This document shows, one piece after another, positions 8,463-17,260 of a DNA stretch of 60,145 nucleotides. Numbering within the stretch: position 1 is the stretch's first letter; each line of letters starts with the position of its first letter. The translations under genes and the position numbers were made by a program. This DNA comes from Brevinema_A sp051649245 (lineage in GTDB: Bacteria; Spirochaetota; Brevinematia; Brevinematales; Brevinemataceae). The DNA lies in the NCBI GenBank assembly GCA_051649245.1, contig JBOFGS010000007.1, positions 1-60,145 on the forward strand, given 5' to 3'. The notes beneath the pieces are model-generated. The model was not told the DNA's origin. It ran no database searches and saw only the letters and a list, made by a program, of their open reading frames with translations.

Positions 8463-10253
8463 GTGAAAAACAACAACACTTATTTCGGCATCTTAAAGAT
8501 AAGATATATCTTTTTAAGTATATTAGTATTTTTATTAGTATCTTGTGGTAACACAGATAGTTCATTTGATTTAGTATTATTCTCATCTACAGACATACAT
8601 GGTTCGTTTTTTCCATTTGATAGTATAAAAAATATTCCTGTGGATTATTCTCTTGCGCATGCTTCTTATTTATTAGATGAATTACGAAAAGATAAAAATA
8701 ACGAAGTTCTGTATATCGATAGTGGAGATTATTTTCAAGGGGATCCTGTTGTTGATTATTTTAATCAAGAAATATCAACCTCAAATACAGCTGTTTCCAT
8801 GATGAATTATTTAAAGCCAGCTTCGGTAACAGTTGGAAATCATGATATAGAAAGAGGTCATGAAATTTATGATACCGTTCGCAAAGAATACTATTCTCCT
8901 TGGCTTGCTGCAAATGTTCTCGACAAAAATACAAAAACACCATACTTTACTCCTTATGTTATAACAAACGTCAGAGGTATTACCGTTGCTATTTTAGGGA
9001 TGTTAACCCCAACGACATCTCATCTTCCTAAATATTTATGGGATAACATTGAGTTTGAAGATATTGTAGAAAGTTCTAAAAAATGGATTCAAATCATTAA
9101 AGAAAAAGAAAATCCTGATTTAATTGTAGGTTCTTTTCATTCTGGGCTTGGTTCTGATGAGTACATTCCTATGGGAGAAAATGTTTCGTTATATACAGCG
9201 TTAAACGTTGAAGGATTTGATATTATCTTTAAAGGACATGACCATTTGACACATTTAACTAATGTGAAATCGCCATCTGGAAAAGATGTGATTGTCTTAG
9301 GTGGTGAAAATGCTCTTAAAACAGTCACAAAAATCACCATTCCGGTAACAAAACAAGATGAAAAATGGATTCTAGGAAAACCACAACCCGAAATTATTTA
9401 TATTAAAGATCAAAAAAGACCTGTGGATAAAAAATTTATCAATGCTTTTCAACATGAATTTGATGCTGCCACAAATTTCTTAGCTGAACCCATAGGGAAT
9501 TTATCAAAACCAATTTCATCCAAAAAATCATTATTTGGTCCTTCTGAATTTATTGATACAATCCACCAGTTAAAATTTCATATAGCAGAACATGAATTAA
9601 AAATGCCTGTAGTAATGTCCATTGCAGCTCCTTTAGCATTGATTGATATATCCACAAATCTATATCTGAGAGATTTGTATGGGATTTATTACTATGATAA
9701 TTGGCCAACGATTGTTGAATTAAAAGGTTTTGAAATTAAAAAACTTTTAGAAAGCTTTTTAAAAGATTGGTTTAATACGATGAAAAACAGTGATGATTAT
9801 TTATTAGATTATGTTTTTGATAAAGACGGTAAGCTTATTCCTGAAACAAGAAGTGGGGGATTTGAATTGAAAAAACCATTTATTTATTTTAATAATATCG
9901 CCGGTATCAATTTTACAATCGATCTTCAAAAACCATTTGATGAACGTGTTTTTATTAGCACACTATCAGATGGAACACCGTTCCAGATGTCAAAATCGTA
10001 TAAAATAATTGTAGATAGTTTTTTAAGTTCCTTTATTGTTGAAACATTAGGAATTACTGAGGAAGAAATGAATAAACGTATCTTAGCTACATCAAAAACT
10101 CCTGTTCGATCTTTCTTAAAAAAATATATCCAAGAATCTGGTATAGTTCAGGTTCCTTTATTTAATAATTGGAAATTAATACCAGAAGATTGGACAGAAC
10201 GTGCTCGGAAACGAGAATACCAATTATGGTTTACCAATGCATTAAAAGATTAA
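8463..10253 (+). CDS. 5'-nucleotidase / 2',3'-cyclic phosphodiesterase lipoprotein (UshA/CpdB family)
   Basis: Hydrolyses extracytoplasmic nucleotides to nucleosides. The start is GTG after GGAG. The signal ends in LVSC with lipidation Cys28. The metallophosphoesterase domain has the expected metal motifs in order: STDIHG, DSGDYFQG, VGNHDIE, FHSG and GHDH. The C-terminal 5'-nucleotidase domain runs from about residue 300, with YYYDNWPTIVEL and the final RAR segment. At 596 residues it is full length. It fits the salvage theme of the window: nucleosides released outside could be taken up and cleaved by the hydrolase. A strong terminator follows. Confidence 0.9.
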   Translation: MKNNNTYFGILKIRYIFLSILVFLLVSCGNTDSSFDLVLFSSTDIHGSFFPFDSIKNIPVDYSLAHASYLLDELRKDKNNEVLYIDSGDYFQGDPVVDYFNQEISTSNTAVSMMNYLKPASVTVGNHDIERGHEIYDTVRKEYYSPWLAANVLDKNTKTPYFTPYVITNVRGITVAILGMLTPTTSHLPKYLWDNIEFEDIVESSKKWIQIIKEKENPDLIVGSFHSGLGSDEYIPMGENVSLYTALNVEGFDIIFKGHDHLTHLTNVKSPSGKDVIVLGGENALKTVTKITIPVTKQDEKWILGKPQPEIIYIKDQKRPVDKKFINAFQHEFDAATNFLAEPIGNLSKPISSKKSLFGPSEFIDTIHQLKFHIAEHELKMPVVMSIAAPLALIDISTNLYLRDLYGIYYYDNWPTIVELKGFEIKKLLESFLKDWFNTMKNSDDYLLDYVFDKDGKLIPETRSGGFELKKPFIYFNNIAGINFTIDLQKPFDERVFISTLSDGTPFQMSKSYKIIVDSFLSSFIVETLGITEEEMNKRILATSKTPVRSFLKKYIQESGIVQVPLFNNWKLIPEDWTERARKREYQLWFTNALKD

Positions 10254-10271
10254 GAAACTCATCATAATTTT

Positions 10272-10305
10272 AAAAAGTACCCTCATTATTGAGGGTACTT
10301 TTTTT
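10272..10305 (+). terminator. Intrinsic terminator of the 5'-nucleotidase gene
   Basis: 14-bp stem (arm AAAAAGTACCCTCA), TTAT loop, then a T run. Confidence 0.9.
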
Positions 10306-10332
10306 GTTATCAATAATTTTTTTTAAAATTTA

Positions 10333-10378
10333 TTGACTTATTTATTTTATATGAATAGTTTTAAAATAAATAAGTCAA
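10333..10378 (+). promoter_or_regulatory. 17-bp inverted repeat at the promoter/leader of the repeat lipoprotein gene
   Basis: TTGACTTATTTATTTTA (10333-10349) is perfectly repeated in inverted orientation at 10362-10378, with 12 nt between. The first six bases could be a -35 box, with TAGTTT at 10356-10361 as a poor -10. No T run follows, and it ends 26 nt before the ATG, so an operator or a leader hairpin is more likely than a terminator. Confidence 0.5.
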
Positions 10379-10404
10379 GTAATGTTGACAATGAGAGGTA
10401 ACAA

Positions 10405-12462
10405 ATGAAACAAATTATGTTATTGATCAATGCGATTATTTTTTTATCTATTTCGTGTTCCGTGTCTCCTAAAAATAATGATAATGAAAATAATCCCATT
10501 GATTTTTCCAATCAATTTAAGCAAAATATTGCCGGTAACTATCGTACGGTAGATACTGTCTTAAGCCTAGGTGGGATTGATTTTCAATTAAAAGGAGGGA
10601 ATGGGTTAAGGATATCTTCAGCAGATACCAAAATCACATTATCCAATACTGCAGACACAGAACTTATTTTTAGTTTTGTAGAAGCTAACAATACTCTTTC
10701 TGCAGGATATGATGTTAATGATATATTGGTTTCGATAACGGTGGATGGAAGTCATAATTTGCTTATTAATGATACTATTGTTGCTACCTTTGTTCCTGCA
10801 TCGACATATGATTTGTATCTTGAACGTATTCAAGGAGGATACGTCTCATGTTATAATACTGTTACTAATCAAGCTTCAACATTCACCTTAGATAAGTATC
10901 ATCATACGACAGTTGATACTAATGCTCATATTTATTTATTATCAGATAAGAATCAACCCATTGATTTTAAATTTGTTCAAGTCCTTGATCAAACAAATGC
11001 CCTATATTCCTTTATAGATCCAGCTGATAATATTCAAAAAGAAGTTATTATTTCAATCTTGAATAATGGAGATATCTATATAAATGGAGTTAAAATTGCT
11101 CGCCGTATCCAATCAAATGCTGATGATTTTATGCAATATGCATTTAAATTTTATGTTACTCAAGATGTCACCATTGATTTAAATAATGAACCTCTTGCTG
11201 TTCAAAAATATAATATTCTTTATTTGGATCCTGATAAAAATTTTATATTGAGAACAGATAAAGGAAATGTTGAATTTAGTTTTAATCGTGCTCTACATGC
11301 CAATGAAGCAATATTTAATGTTTACTATAACAATACTTCCAATAAAGAAAGTATCACCATCCAAAATGGTATCTCTATGGTTCTTAATGGAAAAATCATT
11401 GCCAAAGCAGCTAATCCTGCTATTGAAAACTCATTTAAACAAAATATCTCATATAGATCGTATAGTAGTACAGCCGTCACTAATTTTACAGTATCTTATT
11501 GGGGTGGTCAGCCTTTAAATTTATTAGAAGGTGAAGTATTTGAGATCACAGAAGATAATTTAGACATCAGATTACGAACCACAACAGAAGAAATTATTTG
11601 GAAATATGCTTTTGCTTTTTCAGAAACAGAAGCGGTATACCAATATAATGAAAATCAATATATTATTATTGTTATTGATCCTGTCCTGAGACAAATAAAA
11701 GCTTCTGCTGATCGAATTCAAACAATAATAGCACAAGATGCTAAAGCATATTTTGTAGAATTATTCACACGGTCTTTGACAGATCAACGATGGACTATTA
11801 TTACGCCGTATTTTACATTCAATGGAGTACAATATACTTTGCCTCTGATTAGTTTCTCTGCAAGTAATACAAATATTAATATTTCAGATGCTAACAATAA
11901 TAGACTTTCTTTAGTCTTTGATCGTATTATTGACGAAACTTCTGCCATATATACTGTAAACACAAAAGAAGGAACAGTTCGAAATGTTATTGTTACTTAT
12001 AGAGATCGAAATCTTTGGGTCAATAATAATAACATAGCTACACACACCACAAATCTATCCATGTTCAATCGCAATTTCATTGGTCGATACCATGAACCAT
12101 TAGATCCTCTCAAAGAATCAGGATATGCATTTATTTCTGAAACAGATGAGGGTAAACTTCATATATTTAAAGACTTTGGATCAGGATATACGGTTGATTT
12201 TAGATTACAGGCAGTTGATCCAAAAAATCCTAATACAAAAGCAACATTTTTTGTGAATGTCTTCTATCAAGGTAATGAGATTACAACAGAACGATCTATT
12301 CCTGAAGATATTATCAGAAAAATATCAACAGTGTTTAATATAGGAAACGATCGATCTAGTGCTCAGAAAGTCGATTTGTCATATTCTGGGACTGATTTCT
12401 CTATCTATATTCATGATGATAAAGATAAAAAAATCCTGATGACTAAGATATCTAATCTTTAA
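10405..12462 (+). CDS. Lipoprotein with six degenerate ~105-residue beta-rich repeats
   Basis: Family not recognised. The lipoprotein signal ends SISC (Cys18). The remainder divides into repeats that each end in a motif of the form [I/L/V]-N-[D/G/N]-x-x-[I/V]-A. The hydrophobic residue before the Ala falls at 126, 231, 332, 438 (diverged, ASADRIQ) and 544, a spacing of 101-106; a sixth diverged copy closes the protein. Each repeat also has alternating hydrophobic strands, an inner F-S/K-F segment and a following Y-x-[F/V/Y] strand. This suggests a string of small beta-sandwich or lipocalin-like domains tethered to a membrane. GAGAGG precedes the ATG. Role unknown; adhesion or ligand binding is speculation. 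Confidence 0.85.
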   Translation: MKQIMLLINAIIFLSISCSVSPKNNDNENNPIDFSNQFKQNIAGNYRTVDTVLSLGGIDFQLKGGNGLRISSADTKITLSNTADTELIFSFVEANNTLSAGYDVNDILVSITVDGSHNLLINDTIVATFVPASTYDLYLERIQGGYVSCYNTVTNQASTFTLDKYHHTTVDTNAHIYLLSDKNQPIDFKFVQVLDQTNALYSFIDPADNIQKEVIISILNNGDIYINGVKIARRIQSNADDFMQYAFKFYVTQDVTIDLNNEPLAVQKYNILYLDPDKNFILRTDKGNVEFSFNRALHANEAIFNVYYNNTSNKESITIQNGISMVLNGKIIAKAANPAIENSFKQNISYRSYSSTAVTNFTVSYWGGQPLNLLEGEVFEITEDNLDIRLRTTTEEIIWKYAFAFSETEAVYQYNENQYIIIVIDPVLRQIKASADRIQTIIAQDAKAYFVELFTRSLTDQRWTIITPYFTFNGVQYTLPLISFSASNTNINISDANNNRLSLVFDRIIDETSAIYTVNTKEGTVRNVIVTYRDRNLWVNNNNIATHTTNLSMFNRNFIGRYHEPLDPLKESGYAFISETDEGKLHIFKDFGSGYTVDFRLQAVDPKNPNTKATFFVNVFYQGNEITTERSIPEDIIRKISTVFNIGNDRSSAQKVDLSYSGTDFSIYIHDDKDKKILMTKISNL

Positions 12463-12480
12463 TAGCCTAGTGCTAATATA

Positions 12481-12518
12481 TACTAAAACACCTCCTAATA
12501 TTAGGAGGTGTTTTAGTA
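12481..12518 (+). terminator. Perfect palindromic terminator of the repeat lipoprotein gene
   Basis: TACTAAAACACCTCCTAAT is followed directly by its complement, giving a 38-nt palindrome with a TTTTAGTATTTTC tail. Confidence 0.85.
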
Positions 12519-12877
12519 TTTTCTATACATCAATCGAAGTTTGATATTCAATTTATTGTCATTGCTAACCTTGTTTTCATCGGTATCATGAGTCACTAAG
12601 AAGTGAGATGTAGTCTGTTATCATCCATAAAAGTTACTACAAATAGGAATGTTAAGAAATCTCTAATCCCTAAATATTATTAATCACAAACTGAACTTTT
12701 AAAAGAAAACATTATTTCTATTTGAAATATGGAAAAATATTGTTTTTATCAAACAAATCATTATTATAGCAACATAAATGTTAAAGAATTTTTTCTTATA
12801 TTTTTTAGGTAGAAAAAGTGAAAATAATGATTTGTATTAACTCTATGAAATATTTTTATTATAATAATGAATTTCAA
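12519..12877. other. Intergenic stretch without a recognised gene
   Basis: AT-rich. The only open frame of note is a 27-codon plus-strand frame near 12729 with no ribosome-binding site. No RNA fold is recognised. The promoter of the next gene is at its right end. Confidence 0.4.
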
Positions 12878-12906
12878 TTGATATTATGTATTTATTGATA
12901 TATAAT
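12878..12906 (+). promoter_or_regulatory. Sigma70-type promoter of the TRAP-type binding lipoprotein gene
   Basis: TTGATA (12878-12883), 17-bp spacer, TATAAT (12901-12906). The predicted leader is about 65 nt. Confidence 0.65.
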
Positions 12907-12978
12907 ATAGTTATATAAAGTATTTAAAATAATTTAATTAGTTGGTATTTTTTCATCTTATTATTTTAGGGGGATATA

Positions 12979-13968
12979 GTGCTACGCTATAGTCTGTTAT
13001 ATATTTTATTACTATCACATTGTTCAGGATTTATAGACAAGAAAGAAAATCATATAACGTTAACATTTGCACATCATTATCCAGAGAATTCTTTAATTCA
13101 TGAATCTCTACTTATGTTTAAACAAAAAATAGAATCTCAAAGCAAAGGAGAAGTAAGAATCCATCTTTTTGGAGATTCTATTTTAGATAAGAACGGTCAA
13201 AAAATTATAGAAAAAGTAAGATCTGGTAATATTGATTTTGCGATAGAAAGTGATCAGGTGTTGGAGTTGTATAATCCTGAATTCAAAGCATTTTTGTTAC
13301 CTTATATTTTTGATAATAATGCACATTATCATAAAACAATGAATTCAGAAATTTCGGATATCATATTTAAGAATCTTATGACAAATAATTTGTTAGGGTT
13401 GGGTTACTTGGATAGGGGAGATAAGTCTTTTTATACGAAACTATTACCTATTATTAATCCGGAAAATATTAAAAATAAAAAATTTGCTGTTACCGAACAT
13501 TATTTTAATATACGAATGGTCCAAATAATGGGAGGAAAACCTATTCAGATTAACAGCAATAATATAAATCATTGCATTTTAAGTAGAAATATCCTTGGGG
13601 CAGAAGGTAGCATTATGAATTTTGTTGAACAGGATCAAAATAAAGCATTGCGATATTTTTCTCTTGATAAGCATACTAAGATGACGGATTTTATTATTGT
13701 AAATAACCAAACATGGAATAATCTATCTATAAAAAATAAAGATATCATCAAAGATGCTCTCCAAGAAATGATGACTAACTACCACATAAAATTTGAAGAA
13801 CAAACAGAAGAACTACTTTCAATAATCGATGATTCAGGTGTTATTATTTATCAAAATATTGATCGAACAATATTTCAAAGAGCTATGAAACCACTCTATG
13901 AAGAAGCATTAAGTGATATTTTTATTTCTCATATTATTCAAGGTATTATGGATTTGAAAGAAAAATAA
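12979..13968 (+). CDS. TRAP-type (DctP family) substrate-binding lipoprotein
   Basis: A periplasmic receptor of a tripartite carboxylate-type transporter. The fold is recognised from the opening ITLTFAHHYPENS strand, the NGQKIIEKVRSGNIDFAI segment, the LGLGYLDRG hinge stretch and the MGGKPI motif. The family arginine that contacts a carboxylate would fall near NIRMVQIMGG. The signal ends LLSHC with Cys15, so it is lipid-anchored rather than soluble. GTG start after GGGGGAT. At 329 residues it is complete. Neither DctQ nor DctM membrane genes are next to it, so it is an orphan receptor here; its transporter must be elsewhere or lost. Confidence 0.85.
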   Translation: MLRYSLLYILLLSHCSGFIDKKENHITLTFAHHYPENSLIHESLLMFKQKIESQSKGEVRIHLFGDSILDKNGQKIIEKVRSGNIDFAIESDQVLELYNPEFKAFLLPYIFDNNAHYHKTMNSEISDIIFKNLMTNNLLGLGYLDRGDKSFYTKLLPIINPENIKNKKFAVTEHYFNIRMVQIMGGKPIQINSNNINHCILSRNILGAEGSIMNFVEQDQNKALRYFSLDKHTKMTDFIIVNNQTWNNLSIKNKDIIKDALQEMMTNYHIKFEEQTEELLSIIDDSGVIIYQNIDRTIFQRAMKPLYEEALSDIFISHIIQGIMDLKEK

Positions 13969-13996
13969 AAAAGAGTCTAAACAGACTCTTTTTTAT
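13965..13996. terminator. Bidirectional terminator between TRAP receptor and brnQ
   Basis: A 14-bp perfect stem (ATAAAAAAGAGTCT and its complement) with an AAAC loop, T runs on both strands. It overlaps the last codons of brnQ and the stop of the receptor gene. Confidence 0.88.
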
Positions 13997-15275
13997 TTGC
14001 TATTTTTTTAGGAGAACATACTTTTTCTGTGATGAAAACAATACAAAGACTCAGTATAAAAGGTACTATCCAAACAAATCCCATCTTTCCGAGAGGAATA
14101 AATTGAACTATATGTTGAAAGATAGAAAGATTGAAATTCATTGCAAGAATATCTATCGTGCTTATTATTATAGTTACTGTCACAGCAACTTTATAATACC
14201 AATGATTTTTAATAGCCATTAGGTTTAATAATATCAGTACTAATGTCACAGGGTACAATAAAAACAAAAATGGTACAGAAAGTTTAATAAGGAAATCAAC
14301 ACCACCTACAGACATTCCAAATGATAATAAAGAAATAATAGCTAGCCAAAATTTATAAGACATTTTAGATATTTTTGAAAACCATTCACTTACAAAAGCA
14401 ACTGTCCCAACAGCTGTGGTCAAGCAAGCAGCACCAACACAAAGACCAAAGAAAATTTTACCATATTTACCAAGAATCATTTCAACAAGCGTTATAATAA
14501 CAGAGCTAGTGGTTGATCCGGATGGCTGAGTACTGATTCTTGATCCAAGAAATATCAGTAAAAAATAAACGGAACTCAAACCAATAGCAGCAATAAAACC
14601 CGCACCCAGTAGGATATTTTTTTGTTGATTAGGTTCTTTAAATCCTTTTGATATCATGTCTTTTAAAATAATCACACCAAATAAGACAGATGCTAATGCA
14701 TCCATTGTTTGATAACCTTGTGTAAAACCATAATAAAAATTATTATTTGATTCAGATGCCCCAGGCATTCCAATATTCCCTGTAATTCCTAGATATCCAA
14801 TCACTACTAAACAGATAACAATAATTGGGGTTAGATATTTCCCTATCACATCCACAATATTACTTTCTTTTATACACAAATAATAAGTAATTCCAAAGAA
14901 AACGAGGGATGTGATGATTGCAGCACCAAAACTTGCTTCCCCTATGATGGGTACGATTGCTAGTTCAAAAGTTGTAGATGCTGTTCTAGGTACTGCAAAC
15001 AAAGGTCCGATAATGATCGCTAAGATAGTGACATAAATAACATTAAATTTTTTTGATACTTTATTAGCAAAATTCTCTATTCCTCTAGCTTGTGAAAACG
15101 AGATCATACCAAGTAATGGCATACCAACACCTGTTATTAAAAAACCTAATGCTGCCGGAAACCAAGCTTCTCCTGAATAAAATCCTAAAAATGATGGAAA
15201 AATAAGATTGCCTGCACCAAAAAACATAGCAAACAATGCTACCCCTGAAATTAACATTTCGTTCCTTTGTTGCAT
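13977..15275 (-). CDS. brnQ: Branched-chain amino acid:cation symporter BrnQ
   Basis: Imports leucine, isoleucine and valine with Na+ (LIVCS family). About 12 hydrophobic segments. The N-terminal signature FAMFFGAGNLIFP and the following GFLITGVGMPLLG are typical, and PRTASTTFE and later segments also fit. Length 432 residues matches the family. The frame is open upstream to 15371, but AAAGGAGG lies just before the ATG at 15275, and the extra residues would precede the usual start. Single gene with its own promoter. Confidence 0.93.
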   Translation of the reverse strand: MQQRNEMLISGVALFAMFFGAGNLIFPSFLGFYSGEAWFPAALGFLITGVGMPLLGMISFSQARGIENFANKVSKKFNVIYVTILAIIIGPLFAVPRTASTTFELAIVPIIGEASFGAAIITSLVFFGITYYLCIKESNIVDVIGKYLTPIIVICLVVIGYLGITGNIGMPGASESNNNFYYGFTQGYQTMDALASVLFGVIILKDMISKGFKEPNQQKNILLGAGFIAAIGLSSVYFLLIFLGSRISTQPSGSTTSSVIITLVEMILGKYGKIFFGLCVGAACLTTAVGTVAFVSEWFSKISKMSYKFWLAIISLLSFGMSVGGVDFLIKLSVPFLFLLYPVTLVLILLNLMAIKNHWYYKVAVTVTIIISTIDILAMNFNLSIFQHIVQFIPLGKMGFVWIVPFILSLCIVFITEKVCSPKKIANKKESV

Positions 15276-15330
15276 TTGCACCTCCTTTTTTGTGTTATAA
15301 TGATTAAAATATGATATAAAATGTTCTATT

Positions 15331-15359
15331 ATTATACAAAATACGTGTGAAAATGTCAA
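15331..15359 (-). promoter_or_regulatory. Consensus sigma70 promoter of brnQ
   Basis: Minus strand: TTGACA (15359-15354), 17-bp spacer, TATAAT (15336-15331). The predicted leader is about 50 nt, which also supports the ATG at 15275 as start. Confidence 0.8.
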
Positions 15360-15467
15360 TAAATAGTGCAATCTTTCTTTGTATTGTTATATTTGTTACA
15401 ACATTTAAATGATGTTGTTGAAAACAGATGATAAATCGTGTCGGATTGTGTTGTAGATTAATAAAAA

Positions 15468-15505
15468 ATATCCCTCAATAAATAAGCTTATTTATTGAGG
15501 GATAT
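15468..15505 (-). terminator. Terminator of the six-gene operon 15756-20911
   Basis: A perfect 38-nt palindrome centred on AAGCTT, followed on the minus strand by ATTTTTTAT. It lies about 250 nt past the DUF547 stop codon, with no gene in between. The intervening 15506-15755 shows nothing else. Confidence 0.7.
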
Positions 15506-15755
15506 CTCAAAGACTTGAAATAGTATGATTTTTTTGACTATTATCAATTGTCAAATTGTTTTAGTTTTCTCAAATTATGACAATATTAGAGAACGTTTTA
15601 TATTCTATTAAGCGATATGTGACTTTTCTCTGAAATATTTTTTCTATATAAATTTGATATTATTATATAAAAACAATTCTATTATTTTGGGATATAAGAT
15701 ATGCTTATATCAAGATATTCTTATCTTTTTGAGAACTGGATATAGTTGTTTATTA

Positions 15756-16562
15756 TTAATCTGCCTTATTTAAACTCCAATCATACTCATATGTTATTTT
15801 GTTACCAGAACTTAATTTTCTTTTTGTATTATCATCTGCGTATTGATTAAGATATTTTAAAATTTCTGACATATTATTACCAAAATCGCTACTATACCAA
15901 TCAAAAATAGAACTAATAACCAATACATTGTTTGATTCTGATACTCCTCTCGTGTGAGAGATAAAATTTCTAGCTGCTGTTTCTGCAAACTGTTCATAAT
16001 TTTGTGGTGTAATAGCTTGTTGCAGTAGATTTGGGCAACCTTTACTTGCACAGTTAACTAAAAAATGAACCCTACTATCTTTCCATAACGGTCTTAAGAT
16101 ACGATGTTCGATGTCATTTAAAGAAATTTCTTTGTTTTCAATAGTAATGATTTTTTTATTCCAAGGTCCTACTTTTAATGGTCCCCCGTAAATCTCTTTA
16201 ATAGAAGAAATAGGATAGAAATCAAGAATTAGTTTAACAGTGAGAGCATTATACAAATTGATCCAATAAGTTCGTTGTTCTTTTTTAGAATATGACAAAA
16301 TAGGAGTTTTTGATAGTGTATTGATATACTCTGCTAATTCTTGATGATCTTGAGATGTTACTTTTGAATATTTTACGAGTACAATACCTGTTTTGTCTAA
16401 TTCTGTATATTTTCTTAAAAAATCATTCCATTTGCTATGGTTAATAGAATCGTTGTTGTTATTGTTGTAGACATCCCAATAGGCATCATATACAGCACTT
16501 GGTGCTGAAAATAATAGCGTGTGTGAGAACAATACTACAAATAAATACAAAATATTTCTCAT
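15756..16562 (-). CDS. Exported DUF547 family protein
   Basis: Function unknown. The signal peptide ends near LFSAPS, so the protein is periplasmic. The DUF547 domain is recognised by YWINLYNALTVKLIL, the GPLKVGPWNKK segment, NDIEHRILRP, and VHFLVNCASKGCPNL, which carries the conserved His and Cys residues. 268 residues, complete. GAGGG precedes the ATG. The gene starts 2 nt after the TVP38 gene ends, so the two are tightly coupled. I recall DUF547 genes beside TVP38 and MerA-like genes in other bacteria, which would make this a recurring module. Confidence 0.88.
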   Translation of the reverse strand: MRNILYLFVVLFSHTLLFSAPSAVYDAYWDVYNNNNNDSINHSKWNDFLRKYTELDKTGIVLVKYSKVTSQDHQELAEYINTLSKTPILSYSKKEQRTYWINLYNALTVKLILDFYPISSIKEIYGGPLKVGPWNKKIITIENKEISLNDIEHRILRPLWKDSRVHFLVNCASKGCPNLLQQAITPQNYEQFAETAARNFISHTRGVSESNNVLVISSIFDWYSSDFGNNMSEILKYLNQYADDNTKRKLSSGNKITYEYDWSLNKAD

Positions 16563-16564
16563 CT

Positions 16565-17239
16565 TTACCCTCTATCATTATATTTTTTTTCTTTTAATAG
16601 TAACTTTGGGATGAAACTTACAAATACAAAACACACAGCTGCTATACCTAAATATATGAGTGTTTGAGTTGAGAAATTTCCTGATATGATGGATCCTACC
16701 GATAATGTATATGTAGCTGTTCCTGGAATAATAAAAATAGTTGATAAAATCCAATACGTAAAAAATTTGATATCTGTCAAGCCATATAGATAGTTTTGTA
16801 TATTAAAAGGAAATAGGGGTACTAATCTTGTAATCATCAGTATTCGCCAACCTTGTGTTTTAACACCGTTGTCTATTTTTGTGAAAATTTCTGATGATCC
16901 TAATTTCTTTTGCATAATATCTCTAAAAAAATATCGAGAACATAAAAAAGCAAGTGCTAATCCAATAGATGCAGATATTATTGTGTACAAAGTTCCAAAT
17001 ACAGGACCAAATAATATCCCACCTAAAATAGTAATAGGTAATCCCGGTAAAAAAAATAAACATCCACCGACATAAAGCAGAAAGTAGATAAAAAATGAGA
17101 TCCAACCCAACGATGTAAACCATTCTTTTAATTTTGGGATGTTTTCTAATTTTAATTGAGACGCAATATCGAAATAATTGATTAAAATAATGCCTGCTCC
17201 AAAAAATAATAATATAAACAACATATTATACTTTTTCAT
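16565..17239 (-). CDS. TVP38/TMEM64 family (DedA-like, SNARE-associated) membrane protein
   Basis: An integral membrane protein of the VTT/DedA superfamily, whose members act in lipid flipping or solute movement. The core motif FLPGLPITILGGILFGPVFGT is followed by ASIGLALAFLCSRYF, the re-entrant loop region of the fold, then MITRLVPLFPFNIQNYLYGL. About five hydrophobic segments in 224 residues, a usual size. GGAGG precedes the ATG. It sits between the PTS EIIC (21 nt) and DUF547 (2 nt) genes in one operon. The substrate is unknown. Confidence 0.9.
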   Translation of the reverse strand: MKKYNMLFILLFFGAGIILINYFDIASQLKLENIPKLKEWFTSLGWISFFIYFLLYVGGCLFFLPGLPITILGGILFGPVFGTLYTIISASIGLALAFLCSRYFFRDIMQKKLGSSEIFTKIDNGVKTQGWRILMITRLVPLFPFNIQNYLYGLTDIKFFTYWILSTIFIIPGTATYTLSVGSIISGNFSTQTLIYLGIAAVCFVFVSFIPKLLLKEKKYNDRG

Positions 17240-17260
17240 ACAGAACCTCCCTAAATATTC

